41,428 nt of DNA from an uncultured Actinomycetes bacterium (GTDB taxonomy: Bacteria > Actinomycetota > Actinomycetes > Mycobacteriales > Mycobacteriaceae): contig CAIRCP010000004.1 of assembly GCA_903877095.1 (NCBI GenBank), forward strand, positions 1 to 41,428. The letters are read 5' to 3'. This document shows, piece after piece, positions 17,361 to 25,257 of this stretch (the first letter of the stretch is position 1; every line of letters starts with the position of its first letter). The notes beneath the pieces were generated by a model. It had not been told where the DNA came from. It searched no databases and saw only the letters and a list, made by a program, of their open reading frames with translations. Made by a program: the position numbers and the translations under genes.

Positions 17361-18016
17361 AGGGTGAGTCCCTCCAGGAATGGGTTGCTGTGGCGCTCGA
17401 ACCCGATCGTTGACGCCGGGCCGTGGCCGGGAAGCACCTTGGTCTCATCCTCGAGCACCAGGATCTTGGTGACGATGGAGCCGAGCAGATCCCGGCCGCT
17501 GCCGCCGGGCAGATCAGTGCGCCCGATGGACTGCTTGAACAGCGTGTCGCCGGTGAAAGCGACGGCGGCATCGGGCAGGCGGTAGACCACCGATCCGCGG
17601 GTATGGCCCGGGGTGTGGTCGACGATCAACGGGATGCCACCGAGGTCCAGGGTCTGGCCGTCGCAGTCGAGGTCGATCACCTGCTTGGGCTCGCGGAACA
17701 GCGCACCGAGGGCGATCTGCCCGATCCTGGGCCCGAAACCGCGGATCGGGTCGGTGAGCATGAACCGGTCCTCGGGGTGGATGTACACCGGGCATCCGAA
17801 GGTGTCGGCCACCTTCTGCGCCGACCAGATGTGGTCGATATGGCCGTGGGTGAGCAGCACCGCGGCCGGGGTCAGCCGGTTCTCGTCGAGAATCCGCCGC
17901 AGCGGACCGAAGGCACGTTGTCCCGGGTCGACGATGATGGCGTCCGCCCCTTTGCGGGGGGCCAGCACGTAACAGTTACAGGCCAACATGCCGGCCGGGA
18001 ACCCGGTGAGCAACAC
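17357..18016 (-). CDS. MBL-fold hydrolase (glyoxalase II-like)
   Basis: 219 residues. Metallo-beta-lactamase fold with THGHIDHIW (HxHxDH; residues ~55-60), later [12 protein letters not shown] and FTGDTLF, and a C-terminal LPGHGPAST supplying further metal-site residues. This is the glyoxalase II/hydroxyacylglutathione hydrolase-like set. Mycobacteria use mycothiol rather than glutathione, so a thioester of another thiol or an unrelated substrate is likely (inference). GTG start at 18016. It is the first gene of a pair with hisS (4-base GTGA overlap) and diverges from ppiB. Equivalent to Rv2581c by position. Confidence 0.9.
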   Translation of the reverse strand: MLLTGFPAGMLACNCYVLAPRKGADAIIVDPGQRAFGPLRRILDENRLTPAAVLLTHGHIDHIWSAQKVADTFGCPVYIHPEDRFMLTDPIRGFGPRIGQIALGALFREPKQVIDLDCDGQTLDLGGIPLIVDHTPGHTRGSVVYRLPDAAVAFTGDTLFKQSIGRTDLPGGSGRDLLGSIVTKILVLEDETKVLPGHGPASTIGFERHSNPFLEGLTL

Positions 18017-18162
18017 GCCGACCAGTCTCCCATCCTGGCTCGCCGTGACGGCGACCCCGTCCGTGCGGCGCGTTCGGGTGGCCCTGCCCGGCTTTGCCCG
18101 GGTCGGGCTGGCACACTCGTCACCGCGATTGCAGATCTACCCGAACACGGAGGACCACCGCG

Positions 18163-19044
18163 GTGCCCACCAACGCCGAACGGCGCGAAGCCGCCCAGCA
18201 GAAGCTCGAGAGCCAACTCGCCCGCCGCGAAGAGCAGGTCCGGCGCCACCGCCTGATGACGGTGGTTGGCGCGGTGACGGCCATTGCCGTGGGCGCCGCC
18301 GCGATCGCGTTCTTCGTGTTCAAGGGCGACAAGGCCGACTCCCAGCAGGCCGATGCGCAGGCCACCTCGGCGCCGAAGGCAGGGCCGACCGAACTGGTGC
18401 GCGGTGGCCCCGACCAGTTGCCGGCATTCAAGGCCCCGGCGGATCTCGGCGCCAACTGCCAGTACCCGGCGGCGCAGAAGTCCGCCAAACAGGTCGAGCC
18501 GCCCAAGAGCGGCAAAGTGCCCACCGACCCGGCTCAGATCAGCGTCAGCATGGCGACCGACAAGGGCAACATCGGCCTGTGGCTGAACAACGCCGAAGCG
18601 CCCTGCACCGTGAACAGCTTCGCCAGTCTGGCCCAGAAGGGCTTCTTCGACGGCACGATCTGTCACCGGGAAACCACCGCCGCGAGCCTCGGTGTGCTGC
18701 AGTGCGGTGATCCGACCGGAACCGGCCAGGGCGGACCCGGCTACCAGTTCGGCAACGAGTACCCGACCAACCAGTACCCCAAGGGCGATCCGGCGCTGGG
18801 CAAGCCGGTGCTGTACCCGCGCGGCACGCTGGCCATGGCCAACGCCGGCCCGGACACCAATGGCAGCCAGTTCTTCCTGGTGTACAAGGACTCCAAGCTG
18901 CCGCCGAACTACACCGTCTTCGGCAGCATCGACGAGGCCGGGTTGCAGACTCTGGACAAGATCGCCAAGGCCGGGGTGGCCGGCGGCGGCGAGGACGGCA
19001 AGCCCGCCGACGAGGTGACGGTCAAGTCGGTTCTGCTCGACTAG
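18163..19044 (+). CDS. ppiB: Membrane-anchored peptidyl-prolyl isomerase (cyclophilin)
   Basis: 293 residues. GTG at 18163 with GGAGGA 8 bases upstream; the frame is open further upstream but lacks such a site. The N-terminal helix is highly charged (AERREAAQQKLESQLARREEQVRRHR), then one membrane span (~33-55, GAVTAIAVGAAAIAFFVF), a linker rich in Ala/Pro/Lys, and a cyclophilin domain from ~125. Active-site elements are ICHRETT (catalytic Arg), LQCGDPTGTGQGGPGY, LAMANAGPDTNGSQFFL and YTVFGSI. The domain probably folds or isomerises proteins at the outer face of the membrane. In M. tuberculosis ppiB sits directly beside relA; here a 7.6-kb accessory block separates them. Confidence 0.93.
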   Translation: MPTNAERREAAQQKLESQLARREEQVRRHRLMTVVGAVTAIAVGAAAIAFFVFKGDKADSQQADAQATSAPKAGPTELVRGGPDQLPAFKAPADLGANCQYPAAQKSAKQVEPPKSGKVPTDPAQISVSMATDKGNIGLWLNNAEAPCTVNSFASLAQKGFFDGTICHRETTAASLGVLQCGDPTGTGQGGPGYQFGNEYPTNQYPKGDPALGKPVLYPRGTLAMANAGPDTNGSQFFLVYKDSKLPPNYTVFGSIDEAGLQTLDKIAKAGVAGGGEDGKPADEVTVKSVLLD

Positions 19045-19065
19045 CGTGAATCACCGCATTCCGGC

Positions 19066-19995
19066 TCAATACATTCCGGCGGCGGTCTCCGCGGGGATGC
19101 CGGAGTGCAGCACCGCCACGGGACAACTGGTGTGCGCCAGCACCTTCTGGCTGACCGAGCCCATCACGAGTCCGGCGAACCCGCCGGAGCCGCGACTGCC
19201 CACCACGAGCAGGTCCGCGCCGGTGGCCTCCGCGAGTAGCACCTCGGCCGGCCTGCCGGTCCCCGCGACGAAGGACACGGGTACGTCGGGGAAGGCGGCG
19301 GCGGTGACGATGACCGGGGAATGGAAGGCGCTGGTATCGGAACCGGGGGTGGCGTTCCCCGGGTCGATCGCCGCGGTCTCCGGTTCACCGCGGCCCGGTT
19401 CGACGCTCACCGCCACGACCCCGGTTCCGATGGCTGCGGCGTGCCGGAAGGCGAACGCGGCGGCGCGATTCGAGGCCGGCGAGCCGTCGTAGCCGAGCAC
19501 CACCTGGCCGGGATTTCCGGGGTAGCCATCGGGGTCCTCGAATGGCACGCCGCCCTCCAGACCGGAGTGCACCACCACGACGGGGCACTGCGCATAGGGG
19601 GCTACGTGCATGGCCGTCGAGCCGAGCAGCAGGCCCCGGAAACCCTCCACCCCGCGCGACCCGAGCACCACAATGTCGGCGTTCTCCCCCGCGGCCAGCA
19701 ATGACTGCACCGGGGCGTCGGGCATCTGCAGCGCCCGGATCTCCAGATCGGGCTGTTGCTCGCGGGCCACCGCCACCGCATCGGCGAGCACGCCGGCGGG
19801 CTCGTCGACAAGCATCGGGTCGGCGGTCGCATCGGGACGGGCGTAGAGCACCGTCAGCGGCAGCCCGTAGGCCTTCGCGGTGTTCGCCGCCCACCGCAGC
19901 GCCGCGACACTGTTCTGGGACCCGTCCGCTCCGACCACCACGCCGGGATCGGCCTCCCCGACTGCCTCGGTCATGTCAAGCCCTGCCTCGGTCAT
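19066..19995 (-). CDS. Tandem-domain universal stress protein
   Basis: 309 residues, two Usp domains (~12-155 and ~165-305). Each ends in the ATP-binding signature: GSRGVEGFRGLLLGSTAMHV and GSRGSGGFAGLVMGSVSQKV, i.e. G-x2-G-x9-G(S/T). The first domain starts VVVGADGSQNS and the second VVLGYDGSPAS. Such ATP-binding Usps are abundant in mycobacteria and often belong to hypoxia/dormancy responses; no DosR-type box was recognised here. ATG at 19995 has a GAGAGGGGG site ~7 bases upstream. The 12-base start sequence ATGACCGAGGCA is repeated 21 bases further in (19974), giving a second in-frame ATG. It is convergent with ppiB and divergent from the APC permease. Confidence 0.9.
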   Translation of the reverse strand: MTEAGLDMTEAVGEADPGVVVGADGSQNSVAALRWAANTAKAYGLPLTVLYARPDATADPMLVDEPAGVLADAVAVAREQQPDLEIRALQMPDAPVQSLLAAGENADIVVLGSRGVEGFRGLLLGSTAMHVAPYAQCPVVVVHSGLEGGVPFEDPDGYPGNPGQVVLGYDGSPASNRAAAFAFRHAAAIGTGVVAVSVEPGRGEPETAAIDPGNATPGSDTSAFHSPVIVTAAAFPDVPVSFVAGTGRPAEVLLAEATGADLLVVGSRGSGGFAGLVMGSVSQKVLAHTSCPVAVLHSGIPAETAAGMY

Positions 19996-20109
19996 GCCGA
20001 GCCCCCTCTCGCTGAATTTCGTCAAGTGCAAGCAAACACCGGATTACCCCGCGATGTCAGCGGTACGGTAAACGAGCACTGTCGATTCGCGGGCATTCAG
20101 GCGGGGGAT

Positions 20110-21633
20110 ATGGACGAAACGCACCAAATCCATCACGCTCCCGAGGCCGACCTGCACGAAAAGGGCCTGTCCCGTAACTCCGTCGGCGTCCTCGGCAGCG
20201 TTGTCCTGGGGATCTCTTCGGTCGCACCGGCCTATGCGCTGACCGCGACCATCGGCATCCTGGTCAGCCAGGCCGGGCAAAAGATGGCCGTCGTGATCAT
20301 CGCCGGCTTCCTGCCGATGTTCTTCGCCGCCTACGCCTACCGCGAACTCAACAAGGTGATGCCGGACTGCGGCACCTCTTTCACCTGGACCACCAAAGCC
20401 TTCGGCCCCTACATCGGTTGGATCGGCGGGTGGGCCGCGATCCTGGCGACAGCCATCGTGTTGTCCAACCTCGCCGGCGTGGCGGTCGAGTTCTTCTATC
20501 AGTTCCTCGGCGACATCTTCCGCAACCCGCACCTCGGCGGACTGTGGGAGACGCCCTGGATCAACATCGCCACCTGCATCGGATTCCTGACCGTCGCCAC
20601 CTGGGTCGCCTACCGCGGCATCACCACCACCGAACGGGTCCAGTTCATCCTGGTCGGGTTCCAGTTACTCACGCTGGCCGTGTTCGCCGTCCTGGCGATC
20701 GTCAAGTCGTCGTCGGTGCCGACCGGAATACCGTTCGAGTGGAGTTGGTTCAGCCCCACCGGCCTGACGTTGTCCGCGTTCGTCGCCGGGTTGTCCGGGT
20801 CGATCTTCGCGTTCTGGGGCTGGGATACCTGCCTGACGGTCAACGAGGAATCCAAGGGATCGGCCAAGACCCCGGGCCGGGCAGCGCTGCTATGCGTGCT
20901 CTCGATCCTGCTGACCTACCTCATCGTCTCGACGGCCAGTCAGATGTACGCCGGGGTCGGCGAGGACGGCGTCGGACTGGGCAATACCGACAACTCCAGC
21001 AACGTCTTCGGATCACTCGCCGAACCCGTGCTCGGCGGGCCATGGCACCTGCTGCTGTATTTGGCCGTGCTTGCCTCCAGTACGGCCAGCCTGATCACCA
21101 CCTTCCTGCCGTCGTCGCGCACCATGCTGGGGATGGCGTCCTATAAGGCACTGCCACCCCGATTCGCGTCGATCCACCCGCGCTATCTCACGCCGTCCTA
21201 TGCCACGGTGACGGCCGGGGTGGTGGCCGGGTCATTTTACGCGGTGCTGCATCTACTGAGCCACAACGCCCTGACGGATACCATCTACGCGTTGGGCATC
21301 ATGATCTGCTTCTACTACGGACTGACCACGTTCGCGTGCATCTGGTTCTTCCGCCGCGAGTTGTTCGCCGACCTGAAGAGTTTCGTGTTCAAACTGCTCT
21401 TCCCGCTACTGGGCGGTCTGGGCCTGTTTGCCGTCCTGATCGTCACGCTGCGCGACAGCGCGTCACCGGACTATGGCAGTGGTGCAAGTATCTTCGGCGT
21501 CGGACTGGTCCTGATCCTCGGCGTCGGGCTGATCCTGCTGGGCATCGCCTTGATGTTGGCGTGGCGCTCGGTGTCGCCGGCCTTCTTCAACGGCGAGACG
21601 CTGCACAAGGACACCCCCGTCATCGTGGACTAG
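20110..21633 (+). CDS. APC-superfamily amino acid/amine permease
   Basis: 507 residues, about 12 membrane helices, cytoplasmic N-terminus rich in His/Glu (MDETHQIHHAPEADLHEKGLS). Helix 1 carries GVLGSVVLGISSVAPAYALTAT, the broken-helix substrate site typical of APC transporters. WGWDTCLTVNEESKG resembles the conserved helix 6 loop of this family. ATG at 20110 has GGGGGAT just upstream. It probably imports an amino acid or amine by cation symport. Its neighbour, convergent by 27 bases, is a copper amine oxidase, which suggests primary amines (inference). The last codons and stop lie in a 12-bp perfect tandem duplication. Confidence 0.88.
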   Translation: MDETHQIHHAPEADLHEKGLSRNSVGVLGSVVLGISSVAPAYALTATIGILVSQAGQKMAVVIIAGFLPMFFAAYAYRELNKVMPDCGTSFTWTTKAFGPYIGWIGGWAAILATAIVLSNLAGVAVEFFYQFLGDIFRNPHLGGLWETPWINIATCIGFLTVATWVAYRGITTTERVQFILVGFQLLTLAVFAVLAIVKSSSVPTGIPFEWSWFSPTGLTLSAFVAGLSGSIFAFWGWDTCLTVNEESKGSAKTPGRAALLCVLSILLTYLIVSTASQMYAGVGEDGVGLGNTDNSSNVFGSLAEPVLGGPWHLLLYLAVLASSTASLITTFLPSSRTMLGMASYKALPPRFASIHPRYLTPSYATVTAGVVAGSFYAVLHLLSHNALTDTIYALGIMICFYYGLTTFACIWFFRRELFADLKSFVFKLLFPLLGGLGLFAVLIVTLRDSASPDYGSGASIFGVGLVLILGVGLILLGIALMLAWRSVSPAFFNGETLHKDTPVIVD

Positions 21634-21646
21634 TTCGTGGACTAGT
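21623..21646 (+). repeat. 12-bp tandem duplication over permease stop codon
   Basis: TCGTGGACTAGT occurs twice back to back (21623-21634, 21635-21646). The first copy encodes the final Val-Asp and TAG stop of the permease; the second repeats them out of use in the 27-base gap before the amine oxidase stop. Confidence 0.85.
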
Positions 21647-21660
21647 TCTGACTGTCCGAC

Positions 21661-23616
21661 TCAGCCGCTGTGGCAGGCTCCCCCGCCTCCGCCCTTGGGC
21701 GTCGGCGGCGCGTCGATCGACGGATTGCGGTCGAAGAAGCCGGACGGCTTGAGCCAGAACGACACCGTGTCCACCGACATGATCGGCCACTCCTCCATCC
21801 GGGTGATGTGGTGGATGCCGAACACGTACCAGAGCACCACGTCGGTATTCACCAGCGGCGCATCGTCTTTGATCCACTCGGTCATTCCGGCGTCGGTCTC
21901 GGACTGGACCGGGTAAGCGCCCGCCGGCCAACGCTCGTCCGAACTGTTCTTGGTCACCCATAGGGTGTGGCCGATCACCGGAGCCCGCAGATACTGCGGT
22001 GTCAACGGGTCCATCATCGGCGGGAAACACGCTCCGGGAACGAGTTTGTAGGCGACGTTGGTGCCGTGCTTGTTGACTTTGCTGGGATTGACCACCTTCC
22101 AACTCCGCTGGGTCGACCAGTCGAAGTCGCGTGCGGCCTCCGCCTCGGAGGTGATCGGCGTCGACTCGGTCACCAGCGCCAGGCCGTAGGGATTATCCGC
22201 GGACATCGGCGGTGTCACCGAGTCGATCTCCAGCACGGTGTTGTCCTCACCATCGACGTCGAGGTCGAGACGGGCGACGAGGAAGTGCTGATGGAACGGG
22301 GCGTAGGTGTTCGTGTCGACGACCGTGCCGTAGGGCGGCGGGGTTGAGCCCACCGGGAAGGGAGTGGTCACCATGATGCCGGTGGCGCGGATCTCGCACT
22401 CGATGTTGCCGTCCTGATACAGGCGCCAGTAGATCAGGTACTCGTAGTTGGCCACGGTCGCATGGCAGGAGATCACCATCCGGCGCATGCGTCGCACCTC
22501 GGCTCCCACTTTGGCGTCGACGTGCTTCCAGAGAACACCGTTGTCCTCCTCGTGCAGACAAATCGCGTTCTTGACGGTGTAGGGCTCACCACGGGTGTTG
22601 GCCAGGTGGGCGTCGAGATAGACGATCTCGCCCAGGCAGTCGCACCCCAACTCCAGCGACGTCGTCATCGCTCCCAGACCCCACTCCCCGATGTCGAACG
22701 CGGTCCTGCGGTAGTGGTCGAAAGAGGGATCTCGATACGGAACCACCATCTCGGCAAGCGACATGCGATATGCGACATCGCGTTTGACGCCGTTGTCGTC
22801 GAAAGTCAGCTGGTAGATGACCGGGCCTTCCCGGTAGTTGAAGCCCAGTCGCATGGTCCAGTTGAGCCACTTCAGTTCCGAGCCGTCGAGGGTGAACGAC
22901 GGGCCCTCGGGCTGGGTGATGTGCAGCGGCTTGACATCGGTTCGCGGTGTGATGCCCCGCACCGAGGGTACGTACTCGCAGTCCACCTCGGGTTGGCCGT
23001 AGGTGTGGACGTTGTCGATCTCCAGCAGTTCATGGGTGTTAACATCCACGACCAATTGAAGGCCGGAGACCGGATGGCCGTAGGGATTGCCCTCCGGTGT
23101 CGCCCGGACCCACAGATCGCACCAACCGAGCCTGCGGTTGGGGTACTTCTCTTTTCGTCGGAGCACGGCCCGGGCGAGTTCGACCGAAGCCGGCATCAGA
23201 GCCTTGGCGTATGCCCAGGTGTCGATCAAGATCAGGCTCATGTCGGTGTAACCGCGCTCAGCAAGCGCGGCGATCACATCGGGATGCTTGCGCATCGCCT
23301 CGTCGATCTCATAGAACTCGTCGAGGGTGAAGTTCGGCTGGACATCGGGGATGTGCTCGAAGGAGAGCACCGATCCGCCGATCAGATCGACGGTGGCCTC
23401 ATAGGTCTTGTTCTCGTTGCGGTCCAGCAGCACCGCGAAGGACACGCGCGGCACGGCATCGCCAGGACGCCAGGCCTTGACGAAGCTCTTCTCGGGCTCC
23501 TTGAGTTCAATTGAGGTGAAACGCCATCCGTCCGCCACCCTGCCCTCGCTCCGGATGATCTCAGCGGTGCGCCCCAGCTCGTCAGCCGAGAGCGAGTCCA
23601 GTGGGTGCTGGGCCAT
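21661..23616 (-). CDS. Copper-containing (TPQ) primary amine oxidase
   Basis: 651 residues. Oxidises a primary amine to aldehyde, ammonia and hydrogen peroxide. Active-site parts are in place: precursor of topaquinone Tyr391 in TVANYEYLIYW; catalytic base Asp308 in AFDIGEWGLG; copper ligands His442 and His444 in HQHFLVARLDLDVDGEDN and His603 in HHITRMEEWP. ELGCDCLGEIVYLD follows the base as in Arthrobacter phenylethylamine and histamine oxidases, which it matches in length and order. No signal peptide, so probably cytoplasmic. ATG at 23616 has AGGAGG ~6 bases upstream; an open frame continues upstream but is antisense to the ATP-grasp gene. The C-terminus ends in an odd PKGGGGGACHSG tail. It diverges from the ATP-grasp gene over 61 bases. 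Substrate unknown. Confidence 0.93.
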   Translation of the reverse strand: MAQHPLDSLSADELGRTAEIIRSEGRVADGWRFTSIELKEPEKSFVKAWRPGDAVPRVSFAVLLDRNENKTYEATVDLIGGSVLSFEHIPDVQPNFTLDEFYEIDEAMRKHPDVIAALAERGYTDMSLILIDTWAYAKALMPASVELARAVLRRKEKYPNRRLGWCDLWVRATPEGNPYGHPVSGLQLVVDVNTHELLEIDNVHTYGQPEVDCEYVPSVRGITPRTDVKPLHITQPEGPSFTLDGSELKWLNWTMRLGFNYREGPVIYQLTFDDNGVKRDVAYRMSLAEMVVPYRDPSFDHYRRTAFDIGEWGLGAMTTSLELGCDCLGEIVYLDAHLANTRGEPYTVKNAICLHEEDNGVLWKHVDAKVGAEVRRMRRMVISCHATVANYEYLIYWRLYQDGNIECEIRATGIMVTTPFPVGSTPPPYGTVVDTNTYAPFHQHFLVARLDLDVDGEDNTVLEIDSVTPPMSADNPYGLALVTESTPITSEAEAARDFDWSTQRSWKVVNPSKVNKHGTNVAYKLVPGACFPPMMDPLTPQYLRAPVIGHTLWVTKNSSDERWPAGAYPVQSETDAGMTEWIKDDAPLVNTDVVLWYVFGIHHITRMEEWPIMSVDTVSFWLKPSGFFDRNPSIDAPPTPKGGGGGACHSG

Positions 23617-23677
23617 GAAAGCCCTCCTTGACCGAGTTGTTGAGTCCAACGATTTCCAGGTAAAAAGAATCGACGTC

Positions 23678-25204
23678 GTGACAGAATCGACTTCCACATC
23701 TAAGCAAGTCGACCGGCAGGACATCGGTGTTCCCATGGTATCCAGCGTGTTCCGATCTCGCGGTCTTAATGGCATCCCAGAAGTGCGGACATTCTTCCGG
23801 ACCAACGAGCAACCCATCTTCTTCGTCGGTCCCACGGCGTTCAATCTGCTGGGAATCGACCGGTGGGTGCGCGGGTTCGAGTACATCGTCTACCACGATT
23901 CGTGGGACTCGGCCCATCCGCGGGTGTTCACCCCAAAAAGCAAGCCCTACACCGAGTTCACCAGCTCCGAGGAAATCAACAATTACCTGCTGCGCGATCC
24001 CGAAGTGCAACGGCATATCGAATCACGCTGTGCAGCAACCGGATTGCGACCCATGATCGCGATGGTCTTCTTCGACGAGGAGACCGAGCAGATTTGCCGC
24101 GAGTTGGACTACAACCTGATCCTGCCGCCGGACTCGCTGCGCCGGCACCTCGACTCCAAGATCGTCACCACCCGACTCGGCGAAGAGGCCGGCGCCCCAT
24201 CGGTGCCCAACGTGCTGGCCCGTGCCGACGACTACCAGCAACTGTGCGAACTAAGCGAGGCGGCAGGCCTGGGCTCGGATCTGGTGGTCCAGACACCCTA
24301 TGGCGACTCCGGCAAGACGACGTTCTTCATCACCAGTGAGGCCGAATGGGACCGCAACAGCGAGAACATGATCGGCCAGGACCTCAAGATCATGAAGCGG
24401 ATCAACAACCGGGCCGTGGCTGTGGAGGCCGTCAATACCGAGCACGGCACCGTCGTCGGCCCGTTCATGACCGACCTGACCGGATACCCCGAACTGACCC
24501 CGTACCGCGGGGGCTGGTGCGGGAACGACCTTTACCCCGAGGCGCTGTCGGAGGAGCACCGCAACACTGCGATCGGGCATGTGCGGCGCCTGGGCGACCG
24601 ACTGCGGCAAGAGGGGTACAAGGGCTTCTTCGAGGTGGACGTGCTGGTCGACCTCGACTCCGATCAGGTCTATCTAGGCGAGTTGAACCCGAGGATTTCC
24701 GGCGCGTCGTCGATGACCAACGTCACCGCCGGCGCTTACGCCGATATTCCGCTGTTCCTGTTTCATCTGCTGGAGTTCATGGACGTCGACTACGAGGCCG
24801 ACGTCGACGAGATCAACGAACGCTGGCGCGAACTGGCGGCCGTGGACGTGTGGGCCCAGCTGATCATGAAGGAGCCCAACGAGGCGGTGGAGCGGATCCT
24901 GGCCGCGCCGCCGACCGGCCGGTACCGGCTGACCGAGGACGGCGCACTGAACTTCATCGGTGTCACCAACGACTGGCACGACGTCACCCACGAGGACGAG
25001 TGCTTCTTCCTGCGCGTGTACGGCCCCGGGGATTACCGTTTCAAAGGAGCGGACCTGGGCATCCTGGTCACCAAGGGACGGATGCAGACCGACGAGGGTT
25101 TGACCAAGCGCTGCCGCCGCTACATCGACGGCATCCGGGCGATGTATGTGAGCGAACCCCTGCCCACCCCGCCGGCGGTGTATCCGATCGGCTTCGTGAA
25201 GTAA
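23678..25204 (+). CDS. Orphan ATP-grasp ligase (biotin-carboxylase-like)
   Basis: 508 residues from GTG 23678. ATP-grasp fold. The glycine-rich nucleotide loop is TPYGDSGKTTFF (~206-217); the Mg-binding Glu335 and Asn337 are in LGELNPRISGAS, preceded by GFFEVDVLVD. The N-terminal domain (IFFVGPTAFNLLGIDRW, then FTPKSKPYTEF) is not that of known carboxylases, and no biotinyl domain is present. Such stand-alone enzymes usually join a carboxylate to an amine or thiol via an acyl phosphate. With an amine oxidase, permease and amide hydrolase around it, an amine may be the acceptor (inference). The start is uncertain: ATG 23615 overlaps the oxidase start on the other strand, and ATG 23735 is also possible. 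Convergent with the NylB-like gene. Confidence 0.82.
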   Translation: MTESTSTSKQVDRQDIGVPMVSSVFRSRGLNGIPEVRTFFRTNEQPIFFVGPTAFNLLGIDRWVRGFEYIVYHDSWDSAHPRVFTPKSKPYTEFTSSEEINNYLLRDPEVQRHIESRCAATGLRPMIAMVFFDEETEQICRELDYNLILPPDSLRRHLDSKIVTTRLGEEAGAPSVPNVLARADDYQQLCELSEAAGLGSDLVVQTPYGDSGKTTFFITSEAEWDRNSENMIGQDLKIMKRINNRAVAVEAVNTEHGTVVGPFMTDLTGYPELTPYRGGWCGNDLYPEALSEEHRNTAIGHVRRLGDRLRQEGYKGFFEVDVLVDLDSDQVYLGELNPRISGASSMTNVTAGAYADIPLFLFHLLEFMDVDYEADVDEINERWRELAAVDVWAQLIMKEPNEAVERILAAPPTGRYRLTEDGALNFIGVTNDWHDVTHEDECFFLRVYGPGDYRFKGADLGILVTKGRMQTDEGLTKRCRRYIDGIRAMYVSEPLPTPPAVYPIGFVK

Positions 25205-25207
25205 CCC

Positions 25208-25257
25208 GTCAGCCGTGGCCGCGCTCGCGGCCGTTCAGCCGTGGCCGCGCTCGCGGC
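25208..25257. repeat. Duplicated 24-bp unit with GC palindrome between convergent genes
   Basis: A 24-bp unit occurs at 25208-25231 and 25234-25257 (period 26). Each copy contains GGCCGCGCTCGCGGCC, a 7-bp stem with a 2-base loop (25216-25231, 25242-25257). The right copy is the 3' end of the NylB-like gene with its stop; the left copy lies 3 bases after the ATP-grasp stop. The pair could act as a bidirectional terminator. Confidence 0.8.

Noticed and set aside
23617..23886. N-terminal extension of the amine oxidase
   Set aside because: It would run through the ATP-grasp gene; ATG 23616 has AGGAGG and matches family length.
23678..25204. Biotin carboxylase subunit of an acyl-CoA carboxylase
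   Set aside because: No biotinyl domain or carboxyltransferase nearby, and the N-terminal domain differs.
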